DNA of 64,000 nt from an uncultured Alphaproteobacteria bacterium. Lineage in GTDB: Bacteria > Pseudomonadota > Alphaproteobacteria > GCA-2731375. A program made the position numbers and the translations under genes. The notes beneath the pieces were generated by a model, which was given only the letters and a program-made list of their open reading frames with translations, had not been told where the DNA came from and did no database searches. This document shows, piece by piece, positions 52,053-61,993 of the stretch (within the stretch, counting starts at the first letter, position 1; every line of letters starts with the position of its first letter). The stretch lies in NCBI GenBank assembly GCA_951812805.1, contig CATOSZ010000015.1:29778-93777 (forward strand). Direction: 5' to 3'.

Positions 52053-52453
52053 GAGGGAACTCCCGACGAGATATTCAGGATCAAATTTCACTGCCTTTTT
52101 ATACAGAAATAATACCCTAATTTCAACAGTGTCGAACTGCGGGGGAATTGGGGCGTGGGAACCGGGCACGACTACAGGAACGGGATCTTGACGTAGAGTA
52201 CGTGTCGACAAGATCCCAAAATACGTGCGGGCCATCGCGACGGCTTCGATCGAGCCTCGGAACTGCGCCGGGAGATTGCCGCGGACGGGTGCCGGGGCCT
52301 CGAGATCTCGCGCTGTAGCGACGGCGTGATGCATCGCGTGTCTATCTGGCAACGCCGAGAATCCCCGTCACCGGCGTCATCAGCGGGGGAATTTCGTGAT
52401 AGTTTGGCGCCCCGCCTGGGCACCGGCCTGGCGGAAAGGTGGAGGGATGTCGC
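52053..52453. other. Intergenic stretch, hairpin only
   Basis: Between the divergent lipoprotein and ABC exporter genes. A hairpin GGGATCTTG...CAAGATCCC with inner ACGTA/TACGT lies at 52182-52217. No gene, tRNA or repeat copy is recognised. Promoters for both flanking genes should lie here. Confidence 0.4.
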
Positions 52454-55400
52454 GTGTATTTCGATGCCAGACTTTGGGGCTTTACCGCGGGCGTGCGGGG
52501 GCGGATCGCGCTCACCGTCGGGGTCGGGCTGCTGGCGACCTGTTTCGGGGTCGCGCGGCTGGCCCTGCTCGGCTGGCTGATCGGCAAGGTGTTCGCCGGC
52601 GCGCCGCTCGAGGAATTGCTGGTACCGATCGCGCTGGTCGCCGTGGTGATGGTGCTGCGCGGCTGGCTGGAACACGGGCGGACGATGATCGCGCACCAGA
52701 CCGCGGCGCTGGTACAACGCCGCCTGCGCGCCAAGCTCTACGACCGGATCGTCGCGCTGGGGCCGGCGCATTTCGGGCTGACCCGGACCGGCGACGTCAT
52801 CCTCTCCCTGGTCGACGGGGTCGAGCAGCTGGAAACCTATTTCGGCCAGTACCTGCCGCAGCTTTTCGTCGCCGCCCTGACGCCACTGGTCATTCTTATC
52901 TTCATGTTCTTCCTCGACGCGCCGACCGGCCTGGTGATGGTCGCCTTCGCGCTGCTGACCCTGATCGCACCCGCCGCCTTCCACGCCTGGGACAGCGACA
53001 ATTCCAAGCGCCGCCAGAAGGCCTATGCCGCCTTCGCCGCCGAGTTCCTCGACTGCGTCCAGGGCCTCGCCACCTTGAAGGCCTTCGGGCAGAGCCGCGA
53101 CAAGGTCCGCGCGCTGTCGGAAAAAGCCCGCGACCTGTTCCGCGCCACCATGTGGGTGCTGGCGACCAACTCGCTCGCCCGCGGCATCACGGACGCCGGC
53201 ATCGCGCTCGGCGCGGCGGCGACGGTGGCGTTGGGCGCCTGGCGGGTCTCCGAGGGCGAGATGGACATCACCGTGCTGCTGGTGATCTTGATGCTCGGCA
53301 CCGAGGTGTTCCGCCCGCTGCGCGACCTCAGAAGCCTGCTGCACCAGGGCATGGTCGGACAGTCGGCGGCCGAGGGCGTGACGCAGATCCTCGCCGCCGA
53401 GCCGAGCATTCGCGATGCCGCGGCGGCCACCCCGCTCGCGCCCGGCTTCTCGCCGGAGATCCGCTTCGAGCATGTCGGCTTCGCCTATCCGGGCGGCCGG
53501 CAGGCGGCGCACGACGACCTCGACTTCACGGTCGAGGCCGGCCAGCGCGTCGGCATCGTCGGGGCCAGCGGCGCCGGCAAATCCTCGATCGTGCGCCTGC
53601 TGCTGCGGCTCTACGATCCGAGGGCCGGGCGCATCACCGTCGGCGGCATCGATCTTACCCAGATGCGCCAGGCGGACCTGCGCGCCGCCATCGCGGTGGT
53701 CAACCAGGACACCTATCTCTTCCACGGCACGGTGCGCGACAACCTCGCCTTCGGCAATCCCGGCGCGAGCGAGGCGGAGCTGATCGACGCCGCCCGAGCC
53801 GCCAACGCGCACGACTTCATCGCCAAGCTGCCGCAGGGCTACGACACGGTGATCGGCGAGCGCGGCGTGAAGCTGTCGGGTGGCCAGCGCCAGCGCGTGG
53901 CGATCGCCCGGGCGCTGCTGCGCGACGCGCCGATCCTGGTGCTGGACGAGGCGCTGTCGGCGGTCGACGCCGAGAACGAGGCGATCATCCAGCAGGCCCT
54001 CGACCGGCTGATGCGCGGGCGGACGACGATCATCCTCGCCCACCGGCTTTCCAGCGTGATCGATGCCGACCGCATTCTCGTGCTCGACCAGGGCCGGGTG
54101 GTCGAAAGCGGCAGCCACGGCGAACTGATGGCGCGGGGCGGGATCTATCACCAGCTGATGGGCGGTCAGGCGCGGGATGCCGAAGTCACCTTTGACGACC
54201 GGGCAGACGGCCCGGCGGAAGAGACGGCGGCACCGGCACCCACCGAAGACCTGGTGGTCGGCGGGGCCGCCACCGCGCTGCTGGAGCCGACTGACGCCAT
54301 CATCCGGGCCGAGGGCATGACCTGGGGCCAGGCGATCGTCGTCTTGATGAAACTCGCCAAGCCGTGGAAGGGCAAGCTGGCGCTGACCTTCGTCTTCGGC
54401 GTCGCCCGGGTCGTCGCCTTCATCGCCGTCGGCGTGTTGAGCGGCCTCGCCGTCTATCAGATCAAGGTCGGCGGCGATCCCCTGCCGGCGCTGATCTGGC
54501 TGGCGATCATGGCGCCGGCGGCCGGCGTGCTGCACTGGTTCGAAAGCTGGATCGCACACGACATGGCCTTCCGCCTGCTGGCGGAGATGCGCGTCGCCCT
54601 GTTCGAGCAACTCGACCGTTTGGCGCCCGCCTATCTGCTGCGCCGGCGCACCGGCGACCTGGTCGCCGCCGCGACGCAGGACGTCGAGACGGTGGAGTTC
54701 TTCTTCGCCCACACCATCGCGCCGGCCTTCGTCGCCGTGCTGGTGCCGGGCGTGGTGCTGGCGACGCTGTTCGCCTTCGGCTGGCCGCTGGCGCTGGCCC
54801 TGCTGCCCTTCCTCGCCGTGGTCGCGACCAGCCCCTTCATTTTGCGCCGCCGGGTCGACGAGCTCGGCTCCCGCGCGCGCGAGTCGCTGGGCGACCTGAA
54901 CGCCCACGCGGTCGACACGGTGCAGGGCCTGACCGAAATCGTCGCCTTCCAGCGCGAGGCGGACCGGGGCGAGGACTTCGCCCGGCGGATGGAGAATTTC
55001 CACCAGGTCCGCCTGCCCTTCTTCCGTGACCTCACCCGGCAGATGACCATGCTGGAGACGATGACCGGCCTCGGCGGTCTCGCCGTCGTCGTCGCCGGTG
55101 CTGCCCAGGTGCAAGCCGGCGCGCTGGAAAGCGGCCTGCTGCCGATCTTGACCCTGCTGGCGATGGCCGCCTTCCTGCCGGTTTCCGAGATCGCGAACAT
55201 CGGCCGCCAGCTCGCCGATACGCTCGGCTCGACCCGCCGGGTGCACGCCATCCACAACGAGGCGGTGGCCGTGAGCGACGGCCCCGGTGTCGGGGAGGCC
55301 GGCGGGGACGCCCCGGCGCTCGCCCTCGACGGCGCCAGCTTCGCCTATCACGGCGCCGCCCGGTCCGCGCTCACCGACGTCAGCTTCGAGGTGACGGCGG

Positions 55401-56062
55401 GCCAGACCATCGCGCTGGTCGGCCCGTCGGGCGCCGGCAAGACGACCATCGCCCACATGTTGATGCGCTTCTGGGATCCGGACCGGGGCCGGGTGCTGAT
55501 GGACGGCCACGATCTGCGCGACTACGCCCTGGAGGAGGTGCGCCGGCGCATCGCGCTGGTCGCCCAGGACACCTACCTGTTCAACGACACGCTTCGCGCC
55601 AACATCCAGATGGCCCGGCCGGAGGCGAGCGCGGCGGAGCTGGAGGAAGCCATTCGCCGCGCGGCGCTGGCCGATTTCGTCGAGGCCCTGCCGCAAGGCC
55701 TCGACACACCGGTCGGTGAGCGGGGCATGCAGCTTTCCGGCGGCCAGCGCCAGCGCGTCGCCGTCGCCCGTGCCTTCCTGAAGGACGCGCCGATCCTGAT
55801 CCTGGACGAGGCGACCAGCCACCTCGACGCGATCAACGAGCGCGCGGTGCACGGCGCGCTCGACGACCTGATGCACGATCGCACGACCGTGGTGATCGCC
55901 CATCGCCTCTCCACCGTGCGGGAAGCCGACCGCATCGTCGTGCTCGCCGACGGCCACGTCGCCGAGATCGGCAGCCACGGCGAACTGCTGGCCCGCGGCG
56001 GCCTCTATGCCCGCCTGGTCGCCCGCCAGACCGCCAGCGGCGTCGCCCCGGCGGCGGAATGA
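52454..56062 (+). CDS. Single-chain double ABC exporter (TMD-NBD-TMD-NBD)
   Basis: A 1202-residue protein joining two complete type-I ABC exporter halves. Half 1 has six membrane segments, then Walker A GIVGASGAGKSSIVRLL, signature KLSGGQRQRVAIARALL, Walker B ILVLDEALSAVDAE and the AHRLSS H-loop. A Pro/Ala/Glu-rich linker at about residues 580-610 leads to half 2 with LVGPSGAGKTTIAHMLM, QLSGGQRQRVAVARAF and ILILDEATSHLD. In half 1 the position after Walker B is DEALS (conserved catalytic Glu present). Bacterial exporters are usually separate half-proteins; CydDC-like or peptide exporters are candidates. GTG at 52454 has GGAGGG seven bases upstream. Confidence 0.9.
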   Translation: MYFDARLWGFTAGVRGRIALTVGVGLLATCFGVARLALLGWLIGKVFAGAPLEELLVPIALVAVVMVLRGWLEHGRTMIAHQTAALVQRRLRAKLYDRIVALGPAHFGLTRTGDVILSLVDGVEQLETYFGQYLPQLFVAALTPLVILIFMFFLDAPTGLVMVAFALLTLIAPAAFHAWDSDNSKRRQKAYAAFAAEFLDCVQGLATLKAFGQSRDKVRALSEKARDLFRATMWVLATNSLARGITDAGIALGAAATVALGAWRVSEGEMDITVLLVILMLGTEVFRPLRDLRSLLHQGMVGQSAAEGVTQILAAEPSIRDAAAATPLAPGFSPEIRFEHVGFAYPGGRQAAHDDLDFTVEAGQRVGIVGASGAGKSSIVRLLLRLYDPRAGRITVGGIDLTQMRQADLRAAIAVVNQDTYLFHGTVRDNLAFGNPGASEAELIDAARAANAHDFIAKLPQGYDTVIGERGVKLSGGQRQRVAIARALLRDAPILVLDEALSAVDAENEAIIQQALDRLMRGRTTIILAHRLSSVIDADRILVLDQGRVVESGSHGELMARGGIYHQLMGGQARDAEVTFDDRADGPAEETAAPAPTEDLVVGGAATALLEPTDAIIRAEGMTWGQAIVVLMKLAKPWKGKLALTFVFGVARVVAFIAVGVLSGLAVYQIKVGGDPLPALIWLAIMAPAAGVLHWFESWIAHDMAFRLLAEMRVALFEQLDRLAPAYLLRRRTGDLVAAATQDVETVEFFFAHTIAPAFVAVLVPGVVLATLFAFGWPLALALLPFLAVVATSPFILRRRVDELGSRARESLGDLNAHAVDTVQGLTEIVAFQREADRGEDFARRMENFHQVRLPFFRDLTRQMTMLETMTGLGGLAVVVAGAAQVQAGALESGLLPILTLLAMAAFLPVSEIANIGRQLADTLGSTRRVHAIHNEAVAVSDGPGVGEAGGDAPALALDGASFAYHGAARSALTDVSFEVTAGQTIALVGPSGAGKTTIAHMLMRFWDPDRGRVLMDGHDLRDYALEEVRRRIALVAQDTYLFNDTLRANIQMARPEASAAELEEAIRRAALADFVEALPQGLDTPVGERGMQLSGGQRQRVAVARAFLKDAPILILDEATSHLDAINERAVHGALDDLMHDRTTVVIAHRLSTVREADRIVVLADGHVAEIGSHGELLARGGLYARLVARQTASGVAPAAE

Positions 56063-56185
56063 TCGGGGCGGGAATCCCGAGGCCGCGGGCATGACGAATA
56101 GCCTCCCCTCGTGTTGGCGGCCGTTCTGCTAGAGTGAGGGCGAAGAGCGGAGCGGCGGGCTTCGCGAGGGCGGGCAGGCGACACG

Positions 56186-58264
56186 ATGAGTGGTTGGCGT
56201 CTCGGTATCGACATCGGCGGGACCTTCACCGATATCGCCCTGCTCGGCGACGACGGGCGGCTGGTGTCGAAGAAGGTGCTGTCCAGCCCGGACGACTACA
56301 GCCGCGCGATCGAAGCGGGCGTCGCCACCCTGCTGGCCGAGAGCGGTATCGCCGCCGCCGACATAGACGAGGTCGCCCACGGCACCACCGTCGCCACCAA
56401 CGCCATCATCGAACGCCAGGGCGTCACCGTGGCCCTGATCACCACCGCGGGCTTTCGCGACGTGCTGGAGATCGCCCGCTTCCGCTCCCCCCGCCTCTAC
56501 GACGTTTCCTTCCGCAAGCCGGACGCCCTGGTCGAGCGGCGCCTGCGCTTCGAAGTGGCGGAGCGGATCGGCGCCGACGGCACCATCGTCCAACCGCTCG
56601 ACGAAGCGGGCGTCCGCGAGCTCGCCCGGCGATTGGCGGGTGCGGGGGTCGAGGCGATCGCCGTCTGTTTCATCAACGCCTATGTCGATGGCCGGCACGA
56701 GGCCCGCGCGGCGGAGATCCTGCGCCGCGAACTGCCGGGCGTGCCGGTCACCGTCTCCAGCGAGCTGGTGCCGCAAATTCAGGAGTACGAGCGGACCAGC
56801 ACCACCGTCGTCAACGCCTATATCCGCCCGGTGATCGAGGGCTATGCCCGCCGCCTCTCGGAACGGCTTGCCGGCCTGGGCATTCCCGCCCCGCTCAACA
56901 TCATGCAGTCGAACGGCGGCGTGTTGCCGGCGGCGCTGGCGGCGGAGAAGCCGATCTTCGTCATCGAGTCCGGTCCCGCCGCCGGTGTGGTGGGTGCCCG
57001 CCGTCTTGCCGAGCGGCACGCCATCGCCGATGCCATCGTCTTCGATATGGGCGGGACCACGGCAAAGGCGACGCTGATCGTCGACGGCGCCTTCGCACTG
57101 GCGCCCGAGACCGAGGTCGGCGGGGAGGCGGCACTCGGCCATCGCATGGTACGGGGCGGCGGCTATGTGGTGCAGGCACCGACCATCGATATCGCCGAGG
57201 TCGGCGCCGGCGGCGGTTCCATCGCCTGGATCGATCCGGGCGGCGGCCTGCAGGTCGGACCCAGGAGCGCCGGCGCCGATCCGGGACCGGCCTGCTATGG
57301 CCGGGGCGGCAGCGCGGCGACGGTGACGGATGCCAACCTGCTGCTGGGCCTGTTGAACCCGGATGCGCTGGTCGGCGGCGACCTCGCGCTCGACCCAGAG
57401 GCGGCGGCCCGTGCGATCGGCGAAATCGCCGCGGCGATCGGCCATGACGCCACCGGGGCCGCGCACGGCATCCACCAAATCGCCAACGCGCGGATGATGC
57501 GGGCGCTCGGCGCCGTCAGTTCGGAGCGCGGCCTCGATCCCGCACGCTTTCCGCTGATCGCCTTCGGCGGCAACGGCGGCGTCCATGTCACCGGCCTCGC
57601 CGAGGCGCTGGGCGCCATCGAAGTTCTGGTGCCGCCGGCGGCCGGCATCTTCTCCGCGTTGGGCCTGCTGTTCGCCGACGTCGAGCATCAATGTATCCGC
57701 GCCTTCTGGCAGCCGCTCGGCGAGGGGGCGGCGGTCGCGGCGGAGGTGGCGGCGCTGCGCCGGGAGGCGGATGCGCTGGTCGCCACGGACGGATACGCGC
57801 CGGCGGCCCGCGCCTTCGAGGCGACGGCGGAGATCAAATACGTCTCGCAGAACGCGCCACTTGCCCTGCCGTTGCCGGAAGGAGCGATCGACGATGCCGC
57901 GCTGGCCCGCCTGGCGGAGGACTTCGCCCGGGCGCACGAGGCGATCTTCGGCTATCGCTCGGACGGGGAAGAGGTACAGTTCGTCACCCTGAAGGTCGTC
58001 GGCCGGGGCCTGTCGGACCGGCCGCGCCTGCCGCCGTCGATCCGGCTCGAGGCGGCCCCGCGCGCGGCGGCCGACCGGCGGGTCTATTTTGGGCCCGAGA
58101 CGGGCTGGGTCGAGACCGCGATCCTGGGTCGCGGCGCCCTCGACGAGCGGGCCCGGCCGGGACCCCTCGTCGTCGAGGAATACGACAGCACGACCGTGGT
58201 GCCGCCGGACTGGACGGCCCGCCTCGATGCGTGGAACAACATTCTGCTCGCCCGCAAAGGATAG
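56186..58264 (+). CDS. Hydantoinase/oxoprolinase family protein, HyuA-like (N-methylhydantoinase A subunit)
   Basis: A 692-residue ATP-dependent hydantoinase/5-oxoprolinase alpha-type subunit. It shows the actin-like ATPase motifs RLGIDIGGTFTDIAL at the start, HGTTVATNAIIERQG, and VFDMGGTTAKATLIV mid-chain, with the C-terminal GGNGGVHVTGLAEALG segment. It normally pairs with HyuB, but no hyuB is adjacent; the next gene, 5 bp away, is a class III aminotransferase. The hydantoin or lactam substrate is not known. Confidence 0.92.
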   Translation: MSGWRLGIDIGGTFTDIALLGDDGRLVSKKVLSSPDDYSRAIEAGVATLLAESGIAAADIDEVAHGTTVATNAIIERQGVTVALITTAGFRDVLEIARFRSPRLYDVSFRKPDALVERRLRFEVAERIGADGTIVQPLDEAGVRELARRLAGAGVEAIAVCFINAYVDGRHEARAAEILRRELPGVPVTVSSELVPQIQEYERTSTTVVNAYIRPVIEGYARRLSERLAGLGIPAPLNIMQSNGGVLPAALAAEKPIFVIESGPAAGVVGARRLAERHAIADAIVFDMGGTTAKATLIVDGAFALAPETEVGGEAALGHRMVRGGGYVVQAPTIDIAEVGAGGGSIAWIDPGGGLQVGPRSAGADPGPACYGRGGSAATVTDANLLLGLLNPDALVGGDLALDPEAAARAIGEIAAAIGHDATGAAHGIHQIANARMMRALGAVSSERGLDPARFPLIAFGGNGGVHVTGLAEALGAIEVLVPPAAGIFSALGLLFADVEHQCIRAFWQPLGEGAAVAAEVAALRREADALVATDGYAPAARAFEATAEIKYVSQNAPLALPLPEGAIDDAALARLAEDFARAHEAIFGYRSDGEEVQFVTLKVVGRGLSDRPRLPPSIRLEAAPRAAADRRVYFGPETGWVETAILGRGALDERARPGPLVVEEYDSTTVVPPDWTARLDAWNNILLARKG

Positions 58265-58269
58265 ACCCC

Positions 58270-59253
58270 ATGGACGCCACCTCGTCGAATTCCCGCGTCG
58301 TCGCCGCCTACCGCGAACGCACGCCCGCCTCCGAACGGCTGAGCCGCGAGGCCCGGGAGAGTTTCCCGAGCGGCATTACCCATGATTCCCGCCGCCTGCT
58401 GCCCTACGGCATCTATGTCGACCATGCCAAGGGGCCGCGGAAGTGGGATGCGGACGGCAACGAGTATGTCGACTTCTACGGCGGCCACGGCGCCCTGCTG
58501 CTGGGCCATGGCCGGGCGGAGGTGGTCGAGGCCGTCGCCCGGCAGATGGAGCGCGGCACCCATTTCGGCGCCGGCCACGAGCTCGAGGTGCGCTGGGGCG
58601 CCCTGGTGCGCGAGATGGTGCCGAGCGCCGAAACGGTTCGCTTCACCTCGTCCGGTACGGAAGCCAACCTGATGGCGCTGCGCCTGGCGCGGGCCTTCAC
58701 GGGACGTGCGAAGATCCTGCGCTTTCACGGCCACTTCCATGGCTGGAGCGACCATGTCGCCTTCGGCGTCGGCGATCACTTCGACGGCACGGCAACGCCC
58801 GGCGTGCTGGCGGAGATCGCCCAGAACACCGTGCTGCTCCCGGCGGACGATGTCGATGCCGTCGCCGGACTGCTGGAGGCGGACGGCGATATCGCCGCCG
58901 TGATCCTGGAGCCGACCGGTGCCAGTTCCGGGCAGATCCCGCTCGACGGCGACTTTCTCGCGGGCCTTCGGGAGGTAACTCGGGCGCACGGCGTGATGTT
59001 GATCTTCGACGAGGTGGTCACCGGGTTCCGGGTCTCGCCCGGCGGCGCCCAGGCGCATTATGGCGTAACGCCGGACCTCACCAGCCTGGCGAAGATCCTG
59101 GCGGGCGGCCTGCCGGGCGGCGCGGTCGCCGGCCGGGCCGACGTGCTGGAGTTGCTGGATTTCGATGCCGCCGCCGAGAAGGCAGGGCAATCGCATTTCA
59201 GAATTTGCCGAGGAGTGACAGGAGATAGTCGTTGTTCCAAGCGGCGATTTTGA
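58270..59253 (+). pseudogene. Class III aminotransferase (glutamate-1-semialdehyde aminomutase-like), 3' end cut by ISAs1 copy 3
   Basis: The native frame runs to 59182 (about 304 codons); the last 23 residues and stop belong to the element. The remaining sequence holds the PLP-dependent fold with SSGTEANLMALRLARAFTGR, FHGHFHGWSDH, LIFDEVVTGFR (Asp that binds PLP) and TSLAKILAGGLPGGAVAG with the catalytic Lys. The C-terminal domain of about 120 residues is missing, and its continuation is not on the other side of the element. It probably formed an operon with the HyuA-like gene. Confidence 0.88.
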
Positions 59254-60390
59254 ACTTGGCGCGCAGCGAGTCTTTTCGTGGATCCTTTCGCATGACATTG
59301 AGCGCCATGTGGCGCAGGACGGCGAGATTGTGCGGTCCATTGTCCTTGCGGGTTCTGTCTTGGTCTTCGTTCATTTGGACATCGAGGCACCAGTGCAGGC
59401 GGTTTTCGACCCCCCAGTGCGCCCGGGCAACGGGATTGAAGCGCTCGGCGTCGAGCGGCTGGCTGAGCAGGTAGTAGGCGGTTTCGCTCGACGTCTTCTC
59501 CGCGCACTCGCGGGTCCGGGTGACTTTGGCGACCGCCTTCAGGCCCGGCCAATGATGGCGCTCTTGCAGCCACTCGACGTGGCTGGAGACGAGAGCGGCA
59601 CGGGTCTCGATGCGGCCATGATCGCCATCGACCGTGGTGTCGGTGGTGGTCGCTTCGGCTTTCGGATCGTCGAGGAAGGTTCTCACGTCGTCATGCAGCG
59701 TGCCTTGATTGCCCTTCAACGCCAGGGCGTAGTCACCCCCCTGCTCGATAATCTGGCTGGCGATGGCGCGCTGGCAATTGAGGGCGTCCACGGTCACGAT
59801 CGTCCCCTCGAGGCTCAATAGTTTCAACAGCTTCGGCACGGCGGTGATCTCGTTGGACTTGGCGTCGGTGGCGACTTGCCCCAACACCAGCCGCTGATCA
59901 CAGCCCCAGGCCGAGACCATATGCAGCGCCGACGTGCCGCTCGCCTTGTCGTAGGATCGCCGCACCACCTTGCCGTCGATCGCAATGACCCCTTGGCAGG
60001 TCTCGGAAAAGCGCGCCATGAAGCGCTGGAAGCAGGCGCCGAACGCCTCCGGATCCAGCAACCGGAACACCCGGCTGAAGGTGTCGTGGCTCGGCACGCC
60101 ATGTTCGAGTACGAGAAATTCCCGCAGGAACGCCTCCTTTTCACGCGCGAAGATCGCCATGTCGACCGCCGTCTGACCGCCCGAGAGGACCGTGCACAGG
60201 GCGATCGTCAAGATCTCCAGCAGATCGTGACGCCCGGCATTGCCAGTCCGCGGATCCTCGAGACCCTCAAAGCACTCCAGAAAGCCTTCCATCGCAACCT
60301 CCACCCGTGAAAAGACCGGGTAGAATCGATTCGCGCCAATACCTCAAGATCAAACACGCACGTCAAGGCAATTCCAAATGCGATTCCCCT
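59183..60390 (-). mobile_element. ISAs1-family insertion sequence, copy 3
   Basis: 1208 bp, identical to the other copies. Left flank CCGAGAAGG and right flank GGCACGGGG do not match, so no target duplication exists. The left flank is a truncated aminotransferase and the right flank is intergenic DNA before a PanB-like gene. Confidence 0.95.
59198..60292 (-). CDS. ISAs1-family transposase, copy 3
   Basis: A 364-residue DDE transposase, identical to copies 1 and 2, intact with the same start and ribosome site. Confidence 0.95.
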   Translation of the reverse strand: MEGFLECFEGLEDPRTGNAGRHDLLEILTIALCTVLSGGQTAVDMAIFAREKEAFLREFLVLEHGVPSHDTFSRVFRLLDPEAFGACFQRFMARFSETCQGVIAIDGKVVRRSYDKASGTSALHMVSAWGCDQRLVLGQVATDAKSNEITAVPKLLKLLSLEGTIVTVDALNCQRAIASQIIEQGGDYALALKGNQGTLHDDVRTFLDDPKAEATTTDTTVDGDHGRIETRAALVSSHVEWLQERHHWPGLKAVAKVTRTRECAEKTSSETAYYLLSQPLDAERFNPVARAHWGVENRLHWCLDVQMNEDQDRTRKDNGPHNLAVLRHMALNVMRKDPRKDSLRAKFKIAAWNNDYLLSLLGKF

Positions 60391-60423
60391 GGCACGGGGG
60401 GTTGACGATACCCGGCGCGGTTC

Positions 60424-61320
60424 TTATTCATCCAGGGCCCCCAGGAACTCGCCGATCAGGCCGTCCGGGGCCCGGATGACGTACTCGGGGCCCGGGAAGG
60501 CGCCGCCGCGCACGTCCTCGACGAACTCGGTGAAGCCGGCGACGCGTTCCTTCTGCATCTCTTCCTTCATCTTGTAGAGATGGCGATACTGCTTGGAGTG
60601 ACGGGGATAGGGCGGCGGGTTGTTGCCGAGGATGTCGTCGGCGAAGAGGAACTGGATGTCGCCGCCGCTGCCCGCCCCGATGGACGAGGTCATCAAGGTC
60701 GTGCGCTTGGAAATCTCGACCAGCAGTTCTTCGGGAATGACCTCGACCTCGACCGCGTAGGCGCCGGCCTCCTCCAGCTGCTTGATTTCCCTATAGACCC
60801 AGAGTGCTTCGTCCAGCGTCTTGCCGACCGCGCGCAGGCCGCCGGTCCAGGTGCTCTTGCGTGGCACCAGCCCGGCGTGGCCCTGGATCGGAATGCCGGC
60901 GTCGGCGGCGGCGGCGACGAACTTCGCGCTCCATTGGCACATGATCGCGTCGGCGCCGAGCGCCATCGCCTGATAGCCGAGGCGAACCGCCTCGACCTCG
61001 CTCGCCGCGGCCACCAGGGGCACGGAGAAGGCCATGAACGTATTGGGTGCTGCCCGCCGGCAGGCCGCCGCCGTCTCCGGCATGTTCGGATCGAAGCGCA
61101 CCTTCATGGTGTCGACGCCGGCCTGTTCCGCCGCCGCCGCCTCTTCCGGCGAAAAGGGCAGCGTCTCGACCAGGACCCGCTTGCCCTTCTGCGCGCGCAG
61201 GCCGTGCACGGTATGGTTTCGCGTGCCGTAGGCGCCGCCCAGCGTCATCACCCGGGTCAGCCCCCGCGCGCCCGCATCCCGCGGCGGAATCCCGCCATCG
61301 CCCGTCGCATGACTCGACAT
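60424..61320 (-). CDS. PanB-like ketopantoate hydroxymethyltransferase homologue
   Basis: A 298-residue TIM-barrel protein of the ketopantoate hydroxymethyltransferase family. It shows PIQGHAGLVPRKSTWTGGL (cf. CGHLGLTPQ), EEAGAYAVEVEVIPEELLVEI (cf. EAAGA....E.VP..LA) and SSIGAGSGGDIQFLFADDILG. The usual magnesium-binding VGDSLG segment near the start is replaced by VRFDPNM, so this is probably a paralogue with another substrate, as in other PanB-like proteins of catabolic loci. The ATG at 61320 follows GGGAGGAG. Confidence 0.82.
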   Translation of the reverse strand: MSSHATGDGGIPPRDAGARGLTRVMTLGGAYGTRNHTVHGLRAQKGKRVLVETLPFSPEEAAAAEQAGVDTMKVRFDPNMPETAAACRRAAPNTFMAFSVPLVAAASEVEAVRLGYQAMALGADAIMCQWSAKFVAAAADAGIPIQGHAGLVPRKSTWTGGLRAVGKTLDEALWVYREIKQLEEAGAYAVEVEVIPEELLVEISKRTTLMTSSIGAGSGGDIQFLFADDILGNNPPPYPRHSKQYRHLYKMKEEMQKERVAGFTEFVEDVRGGAFPGPEYVIRAPDGLIGEFLGALDE

Positions 61321-61457
61321 CGTCTCACTCCTCCCTACAGCATTTCTCGAGGAGCTTAACGGAGGCGGAAGGCCGAGACTACGGCCACTGCGAAATCCGC
61401 CATCGCCCCATGACGTCGTCCATTCCAACGCCACGGCAAGACTTCAGCCGTGAACGA

Positions 61458-61916
61458 TCATTCGTCCCGCACCACAAGAGTGCGCGCGACGATGTCGCCC
61501 AGGCGGCGATTCTGACGGTCGATCCGAGCAATGATGGTCCCGACCAGATAGAACGCAATGCCATCGACGAAACGCAACAGGTTTCGGGCCAGCGCCGCGA
61601 CAATCCCGATCCTTCCGCCTTGCCTGTCGGTGACCCGAGTGCCGAAGAGAAATTTACCGGGCGTCCAGCCGAGGGCCGCCTCCATGGTGGCGAAAACCAA
61701 AATGACAAAGAGGCATCCCACCAGGAGCGGAATGCCGGAAATCATTATGCCAGACTGTGTTTCGTCCTCGAAAACCGTGCCGAGCCCCGATAGCCAAGAA
61801 AATAACAATAGCAATACTACCGACAAAATAAAATCAATTATCCCGCCGGCGACGCGTAGTCCAACAGGTGCGATTTCTGGCAACATCCCTCTCCAGAACA
61901 GTTCAATGCTGCGCAT
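61458..61916 (-). CDS. RDD-family membrane protein
   Basis: A 152-residue inner-membrane protein. RDD family features: VGLRVAGGIIDFILS near residue 18 (R..A..ID), ALGWTPGKFLFGTRVTD, and RNLLRFVDGIAFYLVG. Two to three membrane segments are clear. Function of RDD proteins is poorly known; some bind ions. The intergenic regions on each side are short. Confidence 0.85.
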   Translation of the reverse strand: MRSIELFWRGMLPEIAPVGLRVAGGIIDFILSVVLLLLFSWLSGLGTVFEDETQSGIMISGIPLLVGCLFVILVFATMEAALGWTPGKFLFGTRVTDRQGGRIGIVAALARNLLRFVDGIAFYLVGTIIARIDRQNRRLGDIVARTLVVRDE

Positions 61917-61993
61917 GACTATCGCTCATGCTACCCCGCGTGAGATCGCAAATCCATCAATGACCATCGATCCGAAAATCGGCGCAAACAGCG

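Noticed and set aside
52172..56092. Minus-strand frame of 1306 codons
   Set aside because: Opposite-strand shadow of the double ABC exporter; composition is Asp/Arg/Gln/Gly-rich without any domain.
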